Assembly: GCA_903833055.1 (NCBI GenBank) | Contig: CAILDU010000049.1 | Location: 1-37,635 of the forward strand | Direction: 5' to 3' | From: an uncultured Verrucomicrobia subdivision 3 bacterium | GTDB taxonomy: Bacteria; Verrucomicrobiota; Verrucomicrobiia; Limisphaerales; UBA11358 | Length of the DNA: 37,635 bases | In this document: positions 1 to 8,406 of the stretch, one piece after another | How the letters are laid out: each line of letters opens with the position of its first letter | How positions within the stretch are numbered: position 1 is the first letter of the stretch | Position numbers and translations under genes: made by a program | Notes under the pieces: model-generated | What the model saw: the letters and a program-made list of their open reading frames with translations, nothing else | Told to the model about the DNA's origin: nothing | Databases searched by the model: none

Positions 1-103
1 TGCCCGCGAGCAGCAGCGCGAGCGAAAAAAGCACGATGGCGATTTGCGGACGCGCGGCGATTTTTTCGAGCCAGTTGGGTGTGGATGCGGCGGCAAGATT
101 CAT
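1..103 (-). CDS. Partial membrane protein, N-terminus only
   Basis: A minus-strand frame opens with ATG at 103 and runs off the left edge, giving 34 residues. It starts MNLAAASTPNWLEKIAARPQ and continues into a hydrophobic run (IAIVLFSLALLLAG) that looks like a first transmembrane helix or signal anchor. The start is divergent from the PAP2 phosphatase at 171, about 67 bp away, so the two probably share a promoter region. A short amphipathic leader before a first helix is common in ArnT/PMT-type (GT39) membrane glycosyltransferases, which often sit beside PAP2 phosphatases, but too little is present to assign a family. Confidence 0.55.
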   Translation of the reverse strand, partial: MNLAAASTPNWLEKIAARPQIAIVLFSLALLLAG

Positions 104-170
104 TTCAGAAATTCGTCGGACACTAGCGATTTGGACTTTTATTTGCAAGCGCAACGCATACCTTCGGCGC

Positions 171-836
171 ATGTCCGTCACCGGAAAATCACCTTGGATC
201 GCGCGGCTCTGGCTGCTCGTCGGAGCCGCCGCCATCGCGCTCGCGTGGCTGTTCGACAATCGCGTGGACGCCGCGTTGCTCGTGCCGGTCAAAACGGATT
301 TGCACACGTTCGCGTCATGGTGTTCCAAGCTCGGCGAAGGCTGGGTGGCGGCGATCTGGGGAATTGGCGGCGCAATTGTTTTTCTGCTGGCGAACCGGCC
401 AACGCTCGCGGCGAAAATCTTTTTTGTCGCGCTGACTTCTGAACTGACCGGACTGGCGGCGACAATTCTACGAATTTTATTTGGTCGGACGCGTCCGAAT
501 AATCATGATGTGCCGCAAGGCTTTTACGGCGTGTGGCACGATGGACATTGGATCATCGGCCAATTTAAGTTCAGCGCATTTCCGTCCGGTCACGCAGCGG
601 CGGCAGTGGGCTTGGCGACGGCGGCGTGGATGTTCAATCGCGGCTGGGGTGTGATTGCGTCGGTGTATGCGCTCGCCGTGATGTGGTCGCGCATCGCTCT
701 GGAATGCCATCATCTTTCCGATGTCGTCGCGTCAACCGTGCTGGCGATTCCACTGGCGATGCTGCTAAAGAAGGTTTTATTCCCGACGGTGGAATTTCAG
801 TTTGGAAATCTGAACCGCGCGTTCTTAAAGAAATAA
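171..836 (+). CDS. PAP2 (type 2 phosphatidic acid phosphatase) family membrane protein
   Basis: An integral-membrane phosphatase of the PAP2 superfamily, which acts on lipid phosphates or polyprenyl pyrophosphates at the cytoplasmic membrane. The three family motifs are present in order: an Arg-X6-Arg-Pro motif (RILFGRTRP), PSGHA with the catalytic His region, and SRIALECHHLSD (SR-X5-H-X3-D). Several hydrophobic helices surround them. The frame is open further upstream to 36, but that extension has no membrane character and overlaps the divergent gene at 103. The ATG at 171 gives 221 residues beginning MSVTGKSPW and a first helix at the usual place. The substrate cannot be read from the sequence. 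The gene converges with upp, with 2 bp between the two stop codons. Confidence 0.88.
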   Translation: MSVTGKSPWIARLWLLVGAAAIALAWLFDNRVDAALLVPVKTDLHTFASWCSKLGEGWVAAIWGIGGAIVFLLANRPTLAAKIFFVALTSELTGLAATILRILFGRTRPNNHDVPQGFYGVWHDGHWIIGQFKFSAFPSGHAAAAVGLATAAWMFNRGWGVIASVYALAVMWSRIALECHHLSDVVASTVLAIPLAMLLKKVLFPTVEFQFGNLNRAFLKK

Positions 837-838
837 TT

Positions 839-1462
839 TTACGTTCCAAACAAGCGATCGCCCGCGTCGCCGAGGCCGGGAAGAATGTAGCCGATGTCGT
901 TCAACTGGCGGTCAATCGCCGCTGTGAAAATCGGGAGCGTCTTGAAACTTTTTCGCACGCGGGCAATTCCTTCCGGCGCGGCGACGAGGCTGACGAGGCG
1001 AAGATTTTTTGCACCTTGGTCGCTCAAGTATTCCAATGCCGCTACCGCGCTGCCGCCGGTTGCGAGCATCGGATCAATCAGGATGATTTCTACGTTGCGC
1101 AATTTTTTTGGCAAACTCTTTTGATAAAAGTGCGCGGCCAAAGTTTTTTCATCCCGCTTCAAACCGAGAAAACCGACGCGCGCGTGCGGAATCATTTTCA
1201 AAATGCCATCGAGCATTCCGAGTCCGGCGCGGAGAATTGGCACGAGGACGATTTCGTTTTGGAGTTGTGCGCCGGTGGTTTTTTCCAGCGGCGTGCGAAC
1301 GGAAATTTTTTTCAGCGCAAACGGCCGTGTGGCTTCGTAAGTCATCAAGGCCGCGATTTCATTGAGCAATTGGCGGAATTCCTGCGGCTGTGTCCGCGCG
1401 TCGCGCAGGCGCGCGAGGTTGTGCTGCACGAGCGGATGGTTGACGACGGTGACGTTTTTCAC
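839..1462 (-). CDS. upp: Uracil phosphoribosyltransferase
   Basis: A cytosolic salvage enzyme that converts uracil and PRPP to UMP. The 207 residues match the usual UPRT length. The PRPP-binding loop is clear (IILIDPMLATGGSA, Asp130 to Ser138), as are the Arg-rich VPILRAGLGMLDG segment and the diagnostic C-terminal uracil-binding motif GYILPGLGDAGDRLFGT. It starts 3 bp after the stop of sppA and is therefore probably the last gene of a minus-strand transcript that includes sppA. Nothing looks damaged. Confidence 0.97.
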   Translation of the reverse strand: MKNVTVVNHPLVQHNLARLRDARTQPQEFRQLLNEIAALMTYEATRPFALKKISVRTPLEKTTGAQLQNEIVLVPILRAGLGMLDGILKMIPHARVGFLGLKRDEKTLAAHFYQKSLPKKLRNVEIILIDPMLATGGSAVAALEYLSDQGAKNLRLVSLVAAPEGIARVRKSFKTLPIFTAAIDRQLNDIGYILPGLGDAGDRLFGT

Positions 1463-1465
1463 GAC

Positions 1466-2611
1466 TCAAGGCTGATAGAGAAAATACATCAATCCAGCTT
1501 GCAACTTGGGCGCTTCGACGCCGAGGTCGAGCTTGATGTCGTGCGCTTTGCTGCTCTGGCCGAACATCGAAAGAAAATTCGAGAGGTCGTAACGCTCGCG
1601 GTATTCGACGAGGTTGGCGGACTTGAGATGCGTAATGTCCATCGCGCGATCCACTGTGTCGTCGAAATCGCCGAGTTCGTCCACGAGCCCGAGGTCGAGC
1701 GCTTGCGAGCCGGAAACGACGCGGCCATCCGCAAAAAACATCCAGTCTTCCGCGAGTGCTGCGCCTTCTTTTTTGTTGAGCACGTGCGCCGCGCTGCGAC
1801 CTTCGGCGACGACGTTGGTAAATCTTCCGTAAGTTTCTTGAATCAAATCCTGAACCATCGCGCGTTCTTCCGGCGAAATTTCGGACGGCTCGCGTTCGCC
1901 GCTCAACATATCTTTGAACTTGCCGCTCTTGAACGTCATCGGCGCGACGCCAACTTTATCCATCAGCCCGCGATAATTGTAGCCGTGCATGATGACGCCG
2001 ATGCTGCCGGTGATGGTGAGTTCGTTGGCAACAATCCAACGGCAACCGGACGAAATATAATAACCGCCGCTCGCCGCGAGACTGCCCATCGAGCAAATCA
2101 CCGGCTTGCCTTTGCGACCAGGCTTGCCGTTTTCGTTCGGTTCGTCCGTTTGAAAATCGCGGATGGCCTTGTAAATTTCATCGGACGCCAGCACTTCGCC
2201 GCCGGGAGAATCTACTTTCAAGATGACGGCCTTGACGTGATGGTCGTCGCTCGCGCGGTCGAGTTGCGCTTTGATGACGTCCACTTGATTATTGCCGTTG
2301 TCGTCGTAATCGTGGCCGGAAATAATTCCGTCCACGGTGATGACCGCGATTTTATTCTGCGAATCGTTGTCTTCCAAAATACATTCTTCCAGCTTCGGCC
2401 CGACTTCGCGCGCGCTGGCGGTTTTGAAATTGTGATTGAAATTGAGCGAGTGCGCCGCGAATTGCGCGATGATTATCAATCCCGCAAAACCCAACATCAC
2501 CGCGAGAACAATGGAAACAATAATCCAACCGCAGCCACGGCGCGGCTTGGGCGCGGACGGCGGCGGAGCGATGAGCGGCGGCGGTGTGGGCGGAAAAGGT
2601 GGTGCATCCAT
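1466..2611 (-). CDS. sppA: Signal peptide peptidase SppA-type protease (S49)
   Basis: A membrane-anchored serine protease of family S49 that degrades leftover signal peptides. The protein has 381 residues: a proline-rich cytoplasmic tail (1-25), one membrane helix (about 29-50), then the ClpP-like fold. The Ser/Lys dyad is recognisable: Ser181 in MGSLAASGGYY and Lys231 in FKSGKFKDM, 50 residues apart. The oxyanion-type segment VDSPGGEV and the TGSIGVI motif are also present. The length fits the short single-domain form (Bacillus/archaeal type) rather than the roughly 600-residue E. coli duplication. The proline-rich N-tail is unusual. It is followed 3 bp later by upp. Confidence 0.93.
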   Translation of the reverse strand: MDAPPFPPTPPPLIAPPPSAPKPRRGCGWIIVSIVLAVMLGFAGLIIIAQFAAHSLNFNHNFKTASAREVGPKLEECILEDNDSQNKIAVITVDGIISGHDYDDNGNNQVDVIKAQLDRASDDHHVKAVILKVDSPGGEVLASDEIYKAIRDFQTDEPNENGKPGRKGKPVICSMGSLAASGGYYISSGCRWIVANELTITGSIGVIMHGYNYRGLMDKVGVAPMTFKSGKFKDMLSGEREPSEISPEERAMVQDLIQETYGRFTNVVAEGRSAAHVLNKKEGAALAEDWMFFADGRVVSGSQALDLGLVDELGDFDDTVDRAMDITHLKSANLVEYRERYDLSNFLSMFGQSSKAHDIKLDLGVEAPKLQAGLMYFLYQP

Positions 2612-2657
2612 AGTGCGCGCAAATTACCGCAAAGTGGGCAGGGCGGCAAGCGGCGCT

Positions 2658-3641
2658 TCACCAATAATGCTGCACGAGCGGCTTGATCTCGCCGTCGTAA
2701 ATTGCGCCAATCTTTTTCAGCGTGGCTTTGGATAACGGCGGCAAATTCGACGCGGCGATGTTTTCCAAAACCTGCGCGGGACGTTTCGCGCCGGGAATGG
2801 CGCAGGTGACGGCGGGAAATTCCAGAATCCAGCGCAACGCCATTTGCGCGAGTGAAGCATTTGGCGGAACCAGTTTTTTCAACTGGCCGACGGCGCGCAG
2901 GCCGGTGTCGAAATCCACGCCGGAGAAAGTTTCGCCGCGATCAAACGCCGCGCCGTGACGGTTAAAATTCCGGTGGTCGTCCTTCGCAAACTTGCTCGCG
3001 GCGGAAATTTTGCCGGACAACATTCCCGATGCGAGCGGCACGCGCGCGAGGATTCCGACTTTGCGTTTCTGCGCCTCGGCAAAAAACAATTCCGACGGAC
3101 GTTGCCGAAAAATGTTGAAAATAATCTGCACGGACTGGACGTTGGGAAACTCAATCGCCTTCAACGCTTCTTCAACTTTTTCCACGCTGACGCCGTAATG
3201 CCGCAATTTTCCTTCCTTAACCAAGTCGTCGAGAATGCCAAAAACTTCCGGGCGATAAAAAACTTCCGTGGGAGGACAATGCAGTTGCAGCAGGTCAATC
3301 GTGTCGGTGTTCAGATTTTTGAGACTGCGATTGACCCACACGGTGAGATTTTTGCGGCTGTAACCTTCGACCGTTTGGACGGGCAGACGGCGTCCGGCTT
3401 TCGTGGCGATGTAGAATTTTTCTTTGCGCTCTTTTTTTAATTTGGCGAACAAGCGTTCGCTGCGGCCATCGCCATAAACGTCGGCGGTGTCGAAAAAATT
3501 CACGCCGCCGTCGAGCGCGGCGTGGAGAGCGGCGAGCGATTCGGCGTCGCTCACGTCGCCCCATGAACCACCGATGGCCCACGCGCCAAAACTGATTTCA
3601 GAAATTTTCCAGCCGGTGCGGCCAAGCGTGCGATAGTTCAT
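2658..3641 (-). CDS. Aldo/keto reductase
   Basis: A NADPH-dependent oxidoreductase of the aldo/keto reductase superfamily with a TIM-barrel fold, 327 residues, cytosolic. The catalytic tetrad is visible: Asp51 and Tyr56 in FFDTADVYGDG, Lys81 in IATKAGR and His121 in LLQLHCPP. The C-terminal cofactor site AIPGAKRPAQVLENI is conserved. It resembles the group often annotated as YajO/general stress protein 69-like, but the substrate cannot be told. It lies between acsA (61 bp upstream) and sppA (46 bp downstream) on the same strand, so it may be co-transcribed with either. Confidence 0.93.
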   Translation of the reverse strand: MNYRTLGRTGWKISEISFGAWAIGGSWGDVSDAESLAALHAALDGGVNFFDTADVYGDGRSERLFAKLKKERKEKFYIATKAGRRLPVQTVEGYSRKNLTVWVNRSLKNLNTDTIDLLQLHCPPTEVFYRPEVFGILDDLVKEGKLRHYGVSVEKVEEALKAIEFPNVQSVQIIFNIFRQRPSELFFAEAQKRKVGILARVPLASGMLSGKISAASKFAKDDHRNFNRHGAAFDRGETFSGVDFDTGLRAVGQLKKLVPPNASLAQMALRWILEFPAVTCAIPGAKRPAQVLENIAASNLPPLSKATLKKIGAIYDGEIKPLVQHYW

Positions 3642-3702
3642 GCGGAGAAGTTAAAGGAATAATTTTCCGAGTTACAGCGGTAAGGAAGATTCGTTTGATG
3701 AA

Positions 3703-5676
3703 TCACTGTTTGCCTTTGACGAGCGCCTCGACGACTTGCGGATCGGCGAGCGTGGAGATGTCGCCGATCTGGTCGGTCTGGTTCTCGGCGATTTTGCGGA
3801 GGACGCGGCGCATGATTTTTCCGCTGCGCGTCTTCGGCAAGCCGGGCGCGAATTGAATTTTATCCGGCACGGCGATGGCGCCGATTTCTTTGCGGACGTG
3901 ATTCGCCAAATCTTTTTTCAATTCATCGCTTTCGCTCACGCCATCTTTCAAAGTCACGAAGGCGTAAAGCGCCTGACCTTTGATGTCGTGCGGCATGGGC
4001 GCGACGGCGGCTTCGGCGACTTTCGGATGGCTCACGAGCGCGCTCTCGACTTCCGCCGTGCCGATGCGATGGCCGGAAACATTGACCACATCGTCCACGC
4101 GACCGAGCAGCCAGTAATCGCCGTCGGCATCCACGCGGCAACCGTCGCCGGTGAAATACATATTTTTGTAGGTGGCAAAATAGGTGTTGATGAAACGGTC
4201 GTGGTCGCCCCACGTCGTCCGCATGATTCCCGGCCACGGTTTTTTAATGCACAGTTTTCCGCCTTCGTTTGGGTTGCATTCGGTGGCGTCGTCGCGCAGC
4301 ACCACCGGCTCGACGCCAAAAAATGCGCGTCCGGCGCTGCCGGGTTTGAGCGTGTGCGCGCCGGGTAGGGGTGTGATGAGATGGCCGCCGGTTTCGGTTT
4401 GCCACCAAGTATCCACGATGGGGCAACGCTCGCCACCGATGTTTTTGTAATACCACATCCACGCCTCGGGATTGATGGGTTCGCCGACGGAGCCGAGGAC
4501 GCGGAGTGAACTCATGTCATATTTCGCCGGCCATTCATCGCCGAGACGAATGAGTGCGCGAATGGCTGTGGGCGCGGTGTAAAAGGAATTTACTTTGAAC
4601 TTCTCGACAATTTTCCAGAGGCGTCCGGCGTCAGGAAAAGTCGGCACACCTTCAAACATCAAAGTTGTGCCACCGTTGCAAAGCGGACCATAAACGACGT
4701 AGCTGTGGCCGGTGACCCAGCCGATGTCGGCGGTGCAAAAATAAACGTCGCCTTCGTGAATATCAAAAACGTATTTGTGCGTGAGCGCGCTCCAGAGCAA
4801 ATAGCCAGCGGTGCAATGGACGACGCCTTTGGGTTTGCCCGTTGAGCCGGACGTGTAAAGGATGAAGAGATAATCTTCGGCGTTCAGTTTTTCCGGCGCG
4901 CAATCGGGCGAGGCTTTCGCCATGAGTTCGTGATACCAGACATCGCGGACGGGAACGATGTTGCATGGCTCGGCGTTGCGTTGGACGACGATGACGTGCT
5001 GGATGCTTGGCGTATGTTTCAGCGCGGCGTCAGCGAGTTCCTTGAGCGGAATGTGTTTGCCCGCGCGCAAAGAAACATTCGCGGTGACGAGCAATTTGCA
5101 TTCGGAATCATTGATGCGTCCGGCAAGCGAATCTGAACTGAAGCCGCCGAACACGACCGAATGAATCGCGCCGATGCGCGCGCAGCCGAGCATGGCGACA
5201 GCGGCTTCGGGAATCATCGGCATATAGATGGCGACGCGATCGCCTTTCTTGATGCCGAGCGATTTGAGGACATTGGCAAATTTGCAAACGTCGGCATGAA
5301 GCTCCGCGTAGGTGATGCGCTTCACGTCTTCTTCCGGTTCGCCCTGCCAGATGATTGCGGTCTGATTGCCGCGCGTTTTCAAATGGCGGTCGAGGCAGTT
5401 GACGGTGACGTTGAGTTGTCCGTCCTCGAAAAATGTGTGCTGGATTTTTCGCGCGTCGGTGTCCCAAATATGTTTGCCGGCGACCGTTGGTTTTACGAAC
5501 CAGTCTAAAGTCTGCGCCTGTTCGAGCCAGAATTTTTCCGGCTCGCCAATGGAGCGCGCATACATCGCGTTGTATTGATACTCATTGATTAGCGCGTATT
5601 TGACAACTTCTGGCGACGGCGGGAATGTGCGGCCGGCGTGTTGCAGTGATTCGGTGGAAATGGTTTTATCGCTCAT
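3703..5676 (-). CDS. acsA: Acetyl-coenzyme A synthetase
   Basis: An AMP-forming acetate-CoA ligase that activates acetate to acetyl-CoA through acetyl-AMP. The 657 residues match the family's usual 640-660. Clear motifs are the P-loop [22 protein letters not shown], the adenylate-binding [10 protein letters not shown] region and the C-terminal [11 protein letters not shown]. Lys620 in that last motif is the residue that protein acetyltransferases modify in the family, so post-translational control is possible. The ATG at 5676 is followed by a typical N-terminal extension with [19 protein letters not shown]. accD lies just upstream on the same strand, which places acetate activation next to malonyl-CoA formation. 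Confidence 0.97.
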   Translation of the reverse strand: MSDKTISTESLQHAGRTFPPSPEVVKYALINEYQYNAMYARSIGEPEKFWLEQAQTLDWFVKPTVAGKHIWDTDARKIQHTFFEDGQLNVTVNCLDRHLKTRGNQTAIIWQGEPEEDVKRITYAELHADVCKFANVLKSLGIKKGDRVAIYMPMIPEAAVAMLGCARIGAIHSVVFGGFSSDSLAGRINDSECKLLVTANVSLRAGKHIPLKELADAALKHTPSIQHVIVVQRNAEPCNIVPVRDVWYHELMAKASPDCAPEKLNAEDYLFILYTSGSTGKPKGVVHCTAGYLLWSALTHKYVFDIHEGDVYFCTADIGWVTGHSYVVYGPLCNGGTTLMFEGVPTFPDAGRLWKIVEKFKVNSFYTAPTAIRALIRLGDEWPAKYDMSSLRVLGSVGEPINPEAWMWYYKNIGGERCPIVDTWWQTETGGHLITPLPGAHTLKPGSAGRAFFGVEPVVLRDDATECNPNEGGKLCIKKPWPGIMRTTWGDHDRFINTYFATYKNMYFTGDGCRVDADGDYWLLGRVDDVVNVSGHRIGTAEVESALVSHPKVAEAAVAPMPHDIKGQALYAFVTLKDGVSESDELKKDLANHVRKEIGAIAVPDKIQFAPGLPKTRSGKIMRRVLRKIAENQTDQIGDISTLADPQVVEALVKGKQ

Positions 5677-5754
5677 GAGGTTGGTAAATTCGGTTGGAGA
5701 ATTTCCGAAAATAAAACCGCCGTGTCAATCGCCGTGATGAGTGACGAACGTAAA

Positions 5755-5777
5755 CTGCCAAAATAATTTTCCGGCAG
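5755..5777 (-). terminator. Possible terminator hairpin after accD
   Basis: Read on the minus strand, CTGCC and GGCAG enclose an inner AAAAT-T-ATTTT pairing, followed by TTTACG. It begins 6 bp after the accD stop codon. The stem is short and the T run weak, so it may only attenuate transcription between accD and acsA. Confidence 0.35.
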
Positions 5778-5782
5778 GAGCC

Positions 5783-6724
5783 TTAGGCCGCGCCGTTCTT
5801 TTTGCCGGCGGCGAAGTAATCGAAGAAACGGACAAGCTTATCCTTGGCCTCTTTGCGCGGAACAATCGCGTCAATCAAGCCGTGGTCGAGGAGAAATTCC
5901 GCTGTCTGAAAGCCTGGCGGCAAATCCGCGTGCGTCGTGTCCTTGATGACGCGCGGTCCGGCGAAACCAATCATCGCGCCCGGCTCGGCGATGTTCAAAT
6001 CGCCCAGCGCCGCGTAGCTCGCCATCACGCCGCCGTAACTGTTGTTCGTCAGAAAGCTGATGTAAGGCAGCCGCTGCTGGCCGTGCCTTGCCAGTGCGGC
6101 ACTCGTTTTCGCCATCTGCATCAGACTAAAAATGCCTTCTTGCATGCGCGCACCGCCGCTGGTGGAAATAATGATGACCGGCCAATGACCTTCCGTGCCG
6201 CGTTCGATGAGGCGCGTCAATTTTTCGCCGACGACCGCGCCCATCGAGCCGCCCATGAATCGGAAATCCATCACGCCGAGCGCGACCTGATGCGCGCCGA
6301 TTTTGCCGACGCCAGTGACGACGGCGTCTTTGAGCATCGTGGCTTTTTTGTCGCGATCCAGCTTGCTCTTGTAACTGGCAAATTTCAAAACGTCCACGCT
6401 GACCATGTCCGCGTCCATTTCCTGAAACGTGCAGGTCTCGACGAGCGAATGAATGCGTTCGCGCGAAGCGATGGGAAAATGATGTCCACACTTCGGGCAG
6501 ACTTGGAGATTTTCGTCCAGCTCCTTGTCGAAAATCATCGCGGCGCAGGACGGACATTTCGTCCACAGCCCGCCGGGAATCTCGCGTTTCTTCGACTTAC
6601 TGCTGCCGACCTTCGGTTTTTTGACAAAACTGGTCTGCTCGGTGCTGGCGGGCGGCGGCGTCAAAGCCGGTTCGACTTGCGACACGCCATCAATAGTTTT
6701 CTTCGTGAGAAAAGATGTATCCAT
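5783..6724 (-). CDS. accD: Acetyl-CoA carboxylase carboxyltransferase beta subunit
   Basis: The beta half of the carboxyltransferase that, with AccA, moves CO2 from carboxybiotin to acetyl-CoA to make malonyl-CoA for fatty acid synthesis. The 313 residues start with a Pro/Lys-rich leader (1-48), longer than in E. coli. A four-Cys zinc ribbon follows (Cys57, Cys60, Cys76, Cys79; CPSC and CPKC), then the crotonase-like core with VVGEKLTRLIER, ISTSGGARMQEG and the late motif EPGAMIGFAGPRVI. The gene starts 21 bp after the stop of comF and is probably co-transcribed with it. No accA is visible in this window. Confidence 0.97.
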   Translation of the reverse strand: MDTSFLTKKTIDGVSQVEPALTPPPASTEQTSFVKKPKVGSSKSKKREIPGGLWTKCPSCAAMIFDKELDENLQVCPKCGHHFPIASRERIHSLVETCTFQEMDADMVSVDVLKFASYKSKLDRDKKATMLKDAVVTGVGKIGAHQVALGVMDFRFMGGSMGAVVGEKLTRLIERGTEGHWPVIIISTSGGARMQEGIFSLMQMAKTSAALARHGQQRLPYISFLTNNSYGGVMASYAALGDLNIAEPGAMIGFAGPRVIKDTTHADLPPGFQTAEFLLDHGLIDAIVPRKEAKDKLVRFFDYFAAGKKNGAA

Positions 6725-6745
6725 GAACGCCAGATACTACAAAAT

Positions 6746-7468
6746 TCAAAGCCCGCGCGCAACTGTCCAGACACAAACCGCCGCCGCGCCAGCCACTTGC
6801 AAAGCCTGCGCGCAGGCATTCGTCGTCGCGCCGGTGGTGAAAACATCATCCACGAGCACAATGCGTTGTCCATCCAATCGTATTCCTTTGCGGACGACAA
6901 AAGCGTTCTTCATGTTTGCCGCGCGTTCATCACGCGTCAGCAACGTCTGCGTGGAAGTCGGGTGGACGCGATTCAGAATTGTCGTTGTAAGCGGAATTTT
7001 TGTCGCGCGCGCGAGGTGCGCCGCGAGCAACGCCGCCTGATTAAATTCGCGTTCCCGCAATTTCACCGGATGCAACGGCACGGGAATGATGTAATCCCAA
7101 TTTTCATTTACGAGAATCGGCGCCGCCGCGCGCACAAGCAGGTTAGCGAGAAAATTCTCAAACCAAAGTGCGTTGGAATACTTGAAACGATGAACGGCTT
7201 CCAACACGACCGTTTTGGCGACGACCGCCGAACGCGCGGAAGTGAAAAATAATTTCAGATCGTTGCAATTCGTGCAGACGAATGAAGTTGTCAGTTCGCC
7301 TTCAAATGGCAAACCGCAGCGTTCGCAAAACGGTGCGCGGATGAAGCGGACGTGCGACCAGCATTTCGCGCACACAAAACCTTCGGTCGCCTCCGCGCGC
7401 TGCTTTTGGCAAAGCTGGCAGACGGGCGGATACAAAAGATTCAAGCAGTCAGTCAGCACGCCGGTCAT
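6746..7468 (-). CDS. comF: ComF family phosphoribosyltransferase-like protein
   Basis: A cytosolic ComF/GntX-family protein, known in other bacteria for a role in DNA uptake and possibly in replication restart. The N-terminus carries paired cysteines (CQLCQ, CAKC, CERCG, CTNC) that form a zinc-finger region. The C-terminal half is a type I PRTase domain with the loop RIVLVDDVFTTGAT. The frame is open to 7552, but the start at 7468 (MTGVLTDCLNLLYPPVCQLC) gives the usual family N-terminus of hydrophobic residues just before the first Cys pair, and 240 residues. No good ribosome-binding site precedes either start. It diverges from the kinase-like gene at 7563. Confidence 0.88.
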   Translation of the reverse strand: MTGVLTDCLNLLYPPVCQLCQKQRAEATEGFVCAKCWSHVRFIRAPFCERCGLPFEGELTTSFVCTNCNDLKLFFTSARSAVVAKTVVLEAVHRFKYSNALWFENFLANLLVRAAAPILVNENWDYIIPVPLHPVKLREREFNQAALLAAHLARATKIPLTTTILNRVHPTSTQTLLTRDERAANMKNAFVVRKGIRLDGQRIVLVDDVFTTGATTNACAQALQVAGAAAVCVWTVARGL

Positions 7469-7562
7469 GTAGGAGAATTTATTTCGTCCGCCGCCGACGG
7501 GAAGTAAAATCGGTAAAAACTTTTCATTCGCAGCGGCGCGGTTCCTGTGCAATTATTTTTTC

Positions 7563-8396
7563 ATGGCGCGAGGCTTGCCAAATAAAGAAGTAATTGGTCC
7601 GGAAAAATTCGGTCGCTTTTATTTGCGCGAACTGCTCAACAGCGGCGGGATGGCGGACATCTGGCTAGTTTCTGACGAGCGTCGAAAAACTTACGCGTTG
7701 CGCCGGTTGAAAAAAACTTTGCGCTTTAACTTCACCGCGCGCCGTCGTTTTACGCGCGGCAATGAAATTTTATCCCAACTCGCTGGCAGCGAAAATATCG
7801 TCGGCTACGTCGAGCATGGCAGTGATTATCTTTTGATGGATTACGTCGAGGCGGAAAATTTGAAATCGCTTTTCGCGCGGCAGGATCCGGTGCTGACGGA
7901 GAACGTGGCGCAAATTCTGATTGATATGGCGAACGGTTTGAATGCGGTTCACGAAATCGGCTTCATGCACCTTGATTTCAAACCGGAAAATATTTTGGTT
8001 TCGCGTAACGGCGCGGTGCGGCTGATTGATTTTGATATGGCGCAGCCGCTACCGGAGCAGCCGGTTAAATTTTCCAAAAATCCGGGCACGCCTGGCTACA
8101 TGGCGCCGGAACAATTAAAGCGTGAACCGATTGACGGACGCGCGGACATTTTTGCGTTTGGCGTGGCGGCGTATGAATTGTTGACGAACAAAAAACCGTT
8201 TCCCGGCGAATCGCCCGCTGAAATTCTCGCAGCGCAATTGCAGCCGGAAGGGCCGGTTCTATTGCGTGATTTGAATTCCGATGTGCCGCCCGCGCTGGAA
8301 AAAGTGATTATGAAATGTCTCGAACGTGATCCGGAACGGCGGCACGCGTTTACCGGCGTGATGTTGCGCGAACTGCAAAATGCGCTCTACGTTTGA
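7563..8396 (+). CDS. Serine/threonine protein kinase-like protein with altered catalytic motifs
   Basis: A 277-residue soluble protein with a eukaryotic-type (Hanks) kinase fold and nothing else: no transmembrane helix and no PASTA or WD domains. The Gly loop is weak (LLNSGGMADIW, 25-34). The VAIK position reads YALRR, with Arg47 where Lys is expected. The catalytic loop is HLDFKPEN (136-143) with Asp138 kept, DFG reads DFD (156-158) and APE is intact (181-183). The loss of the VAIK Lys and the changed DFG suggest a pseudokinase or an atypical kinase; neighbouring Lys50/Lys51 might substitute. It lies alone on the plus strand between divergent comF and the convergent protease-like gene. Partners are unknown. 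Confidence 0.88.
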   Translation: MARGLPNKEVIGPEKFGRFYLRELLNSGGMADIWLVSDERRKTYALRRLKKTLRFNFTARRRFTRGNEILSQLAGSENIVGYVEHGSDYLLMDYVEAENLKSLFARQDPVLTENVAQILIDMANGLNAVHEIGFMHLDFKPENILVSRNGAVRLIDFDMAQPLPEQPVKFSKNPGTPGYMAPEQLKREPIDGRADIFAFGVAAYELLTNKKPFPGESPAEILAAQLQPEGPVLLRDLNSDVPPALEKVIMKCLERDPERRHAFTGVMLRELQNALYV

Positions 8397-8406
8397 CGCG
8401 CGGTAT

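Noticed and set aside
626-2686. A 686-codon plus-strand open frame opposite upp and sppA
   Set aside because: It runs antisense to two well-conserved genes, has no recognisable domain and has an Arg/Val/His/Phe-rich composition typical of frames opposite GC-biased codons.
5741-7252. A 503-codon plus-strand open frame opposite accD and comF
   Set aside because: Antisense shadow of conserved genes with no family features.
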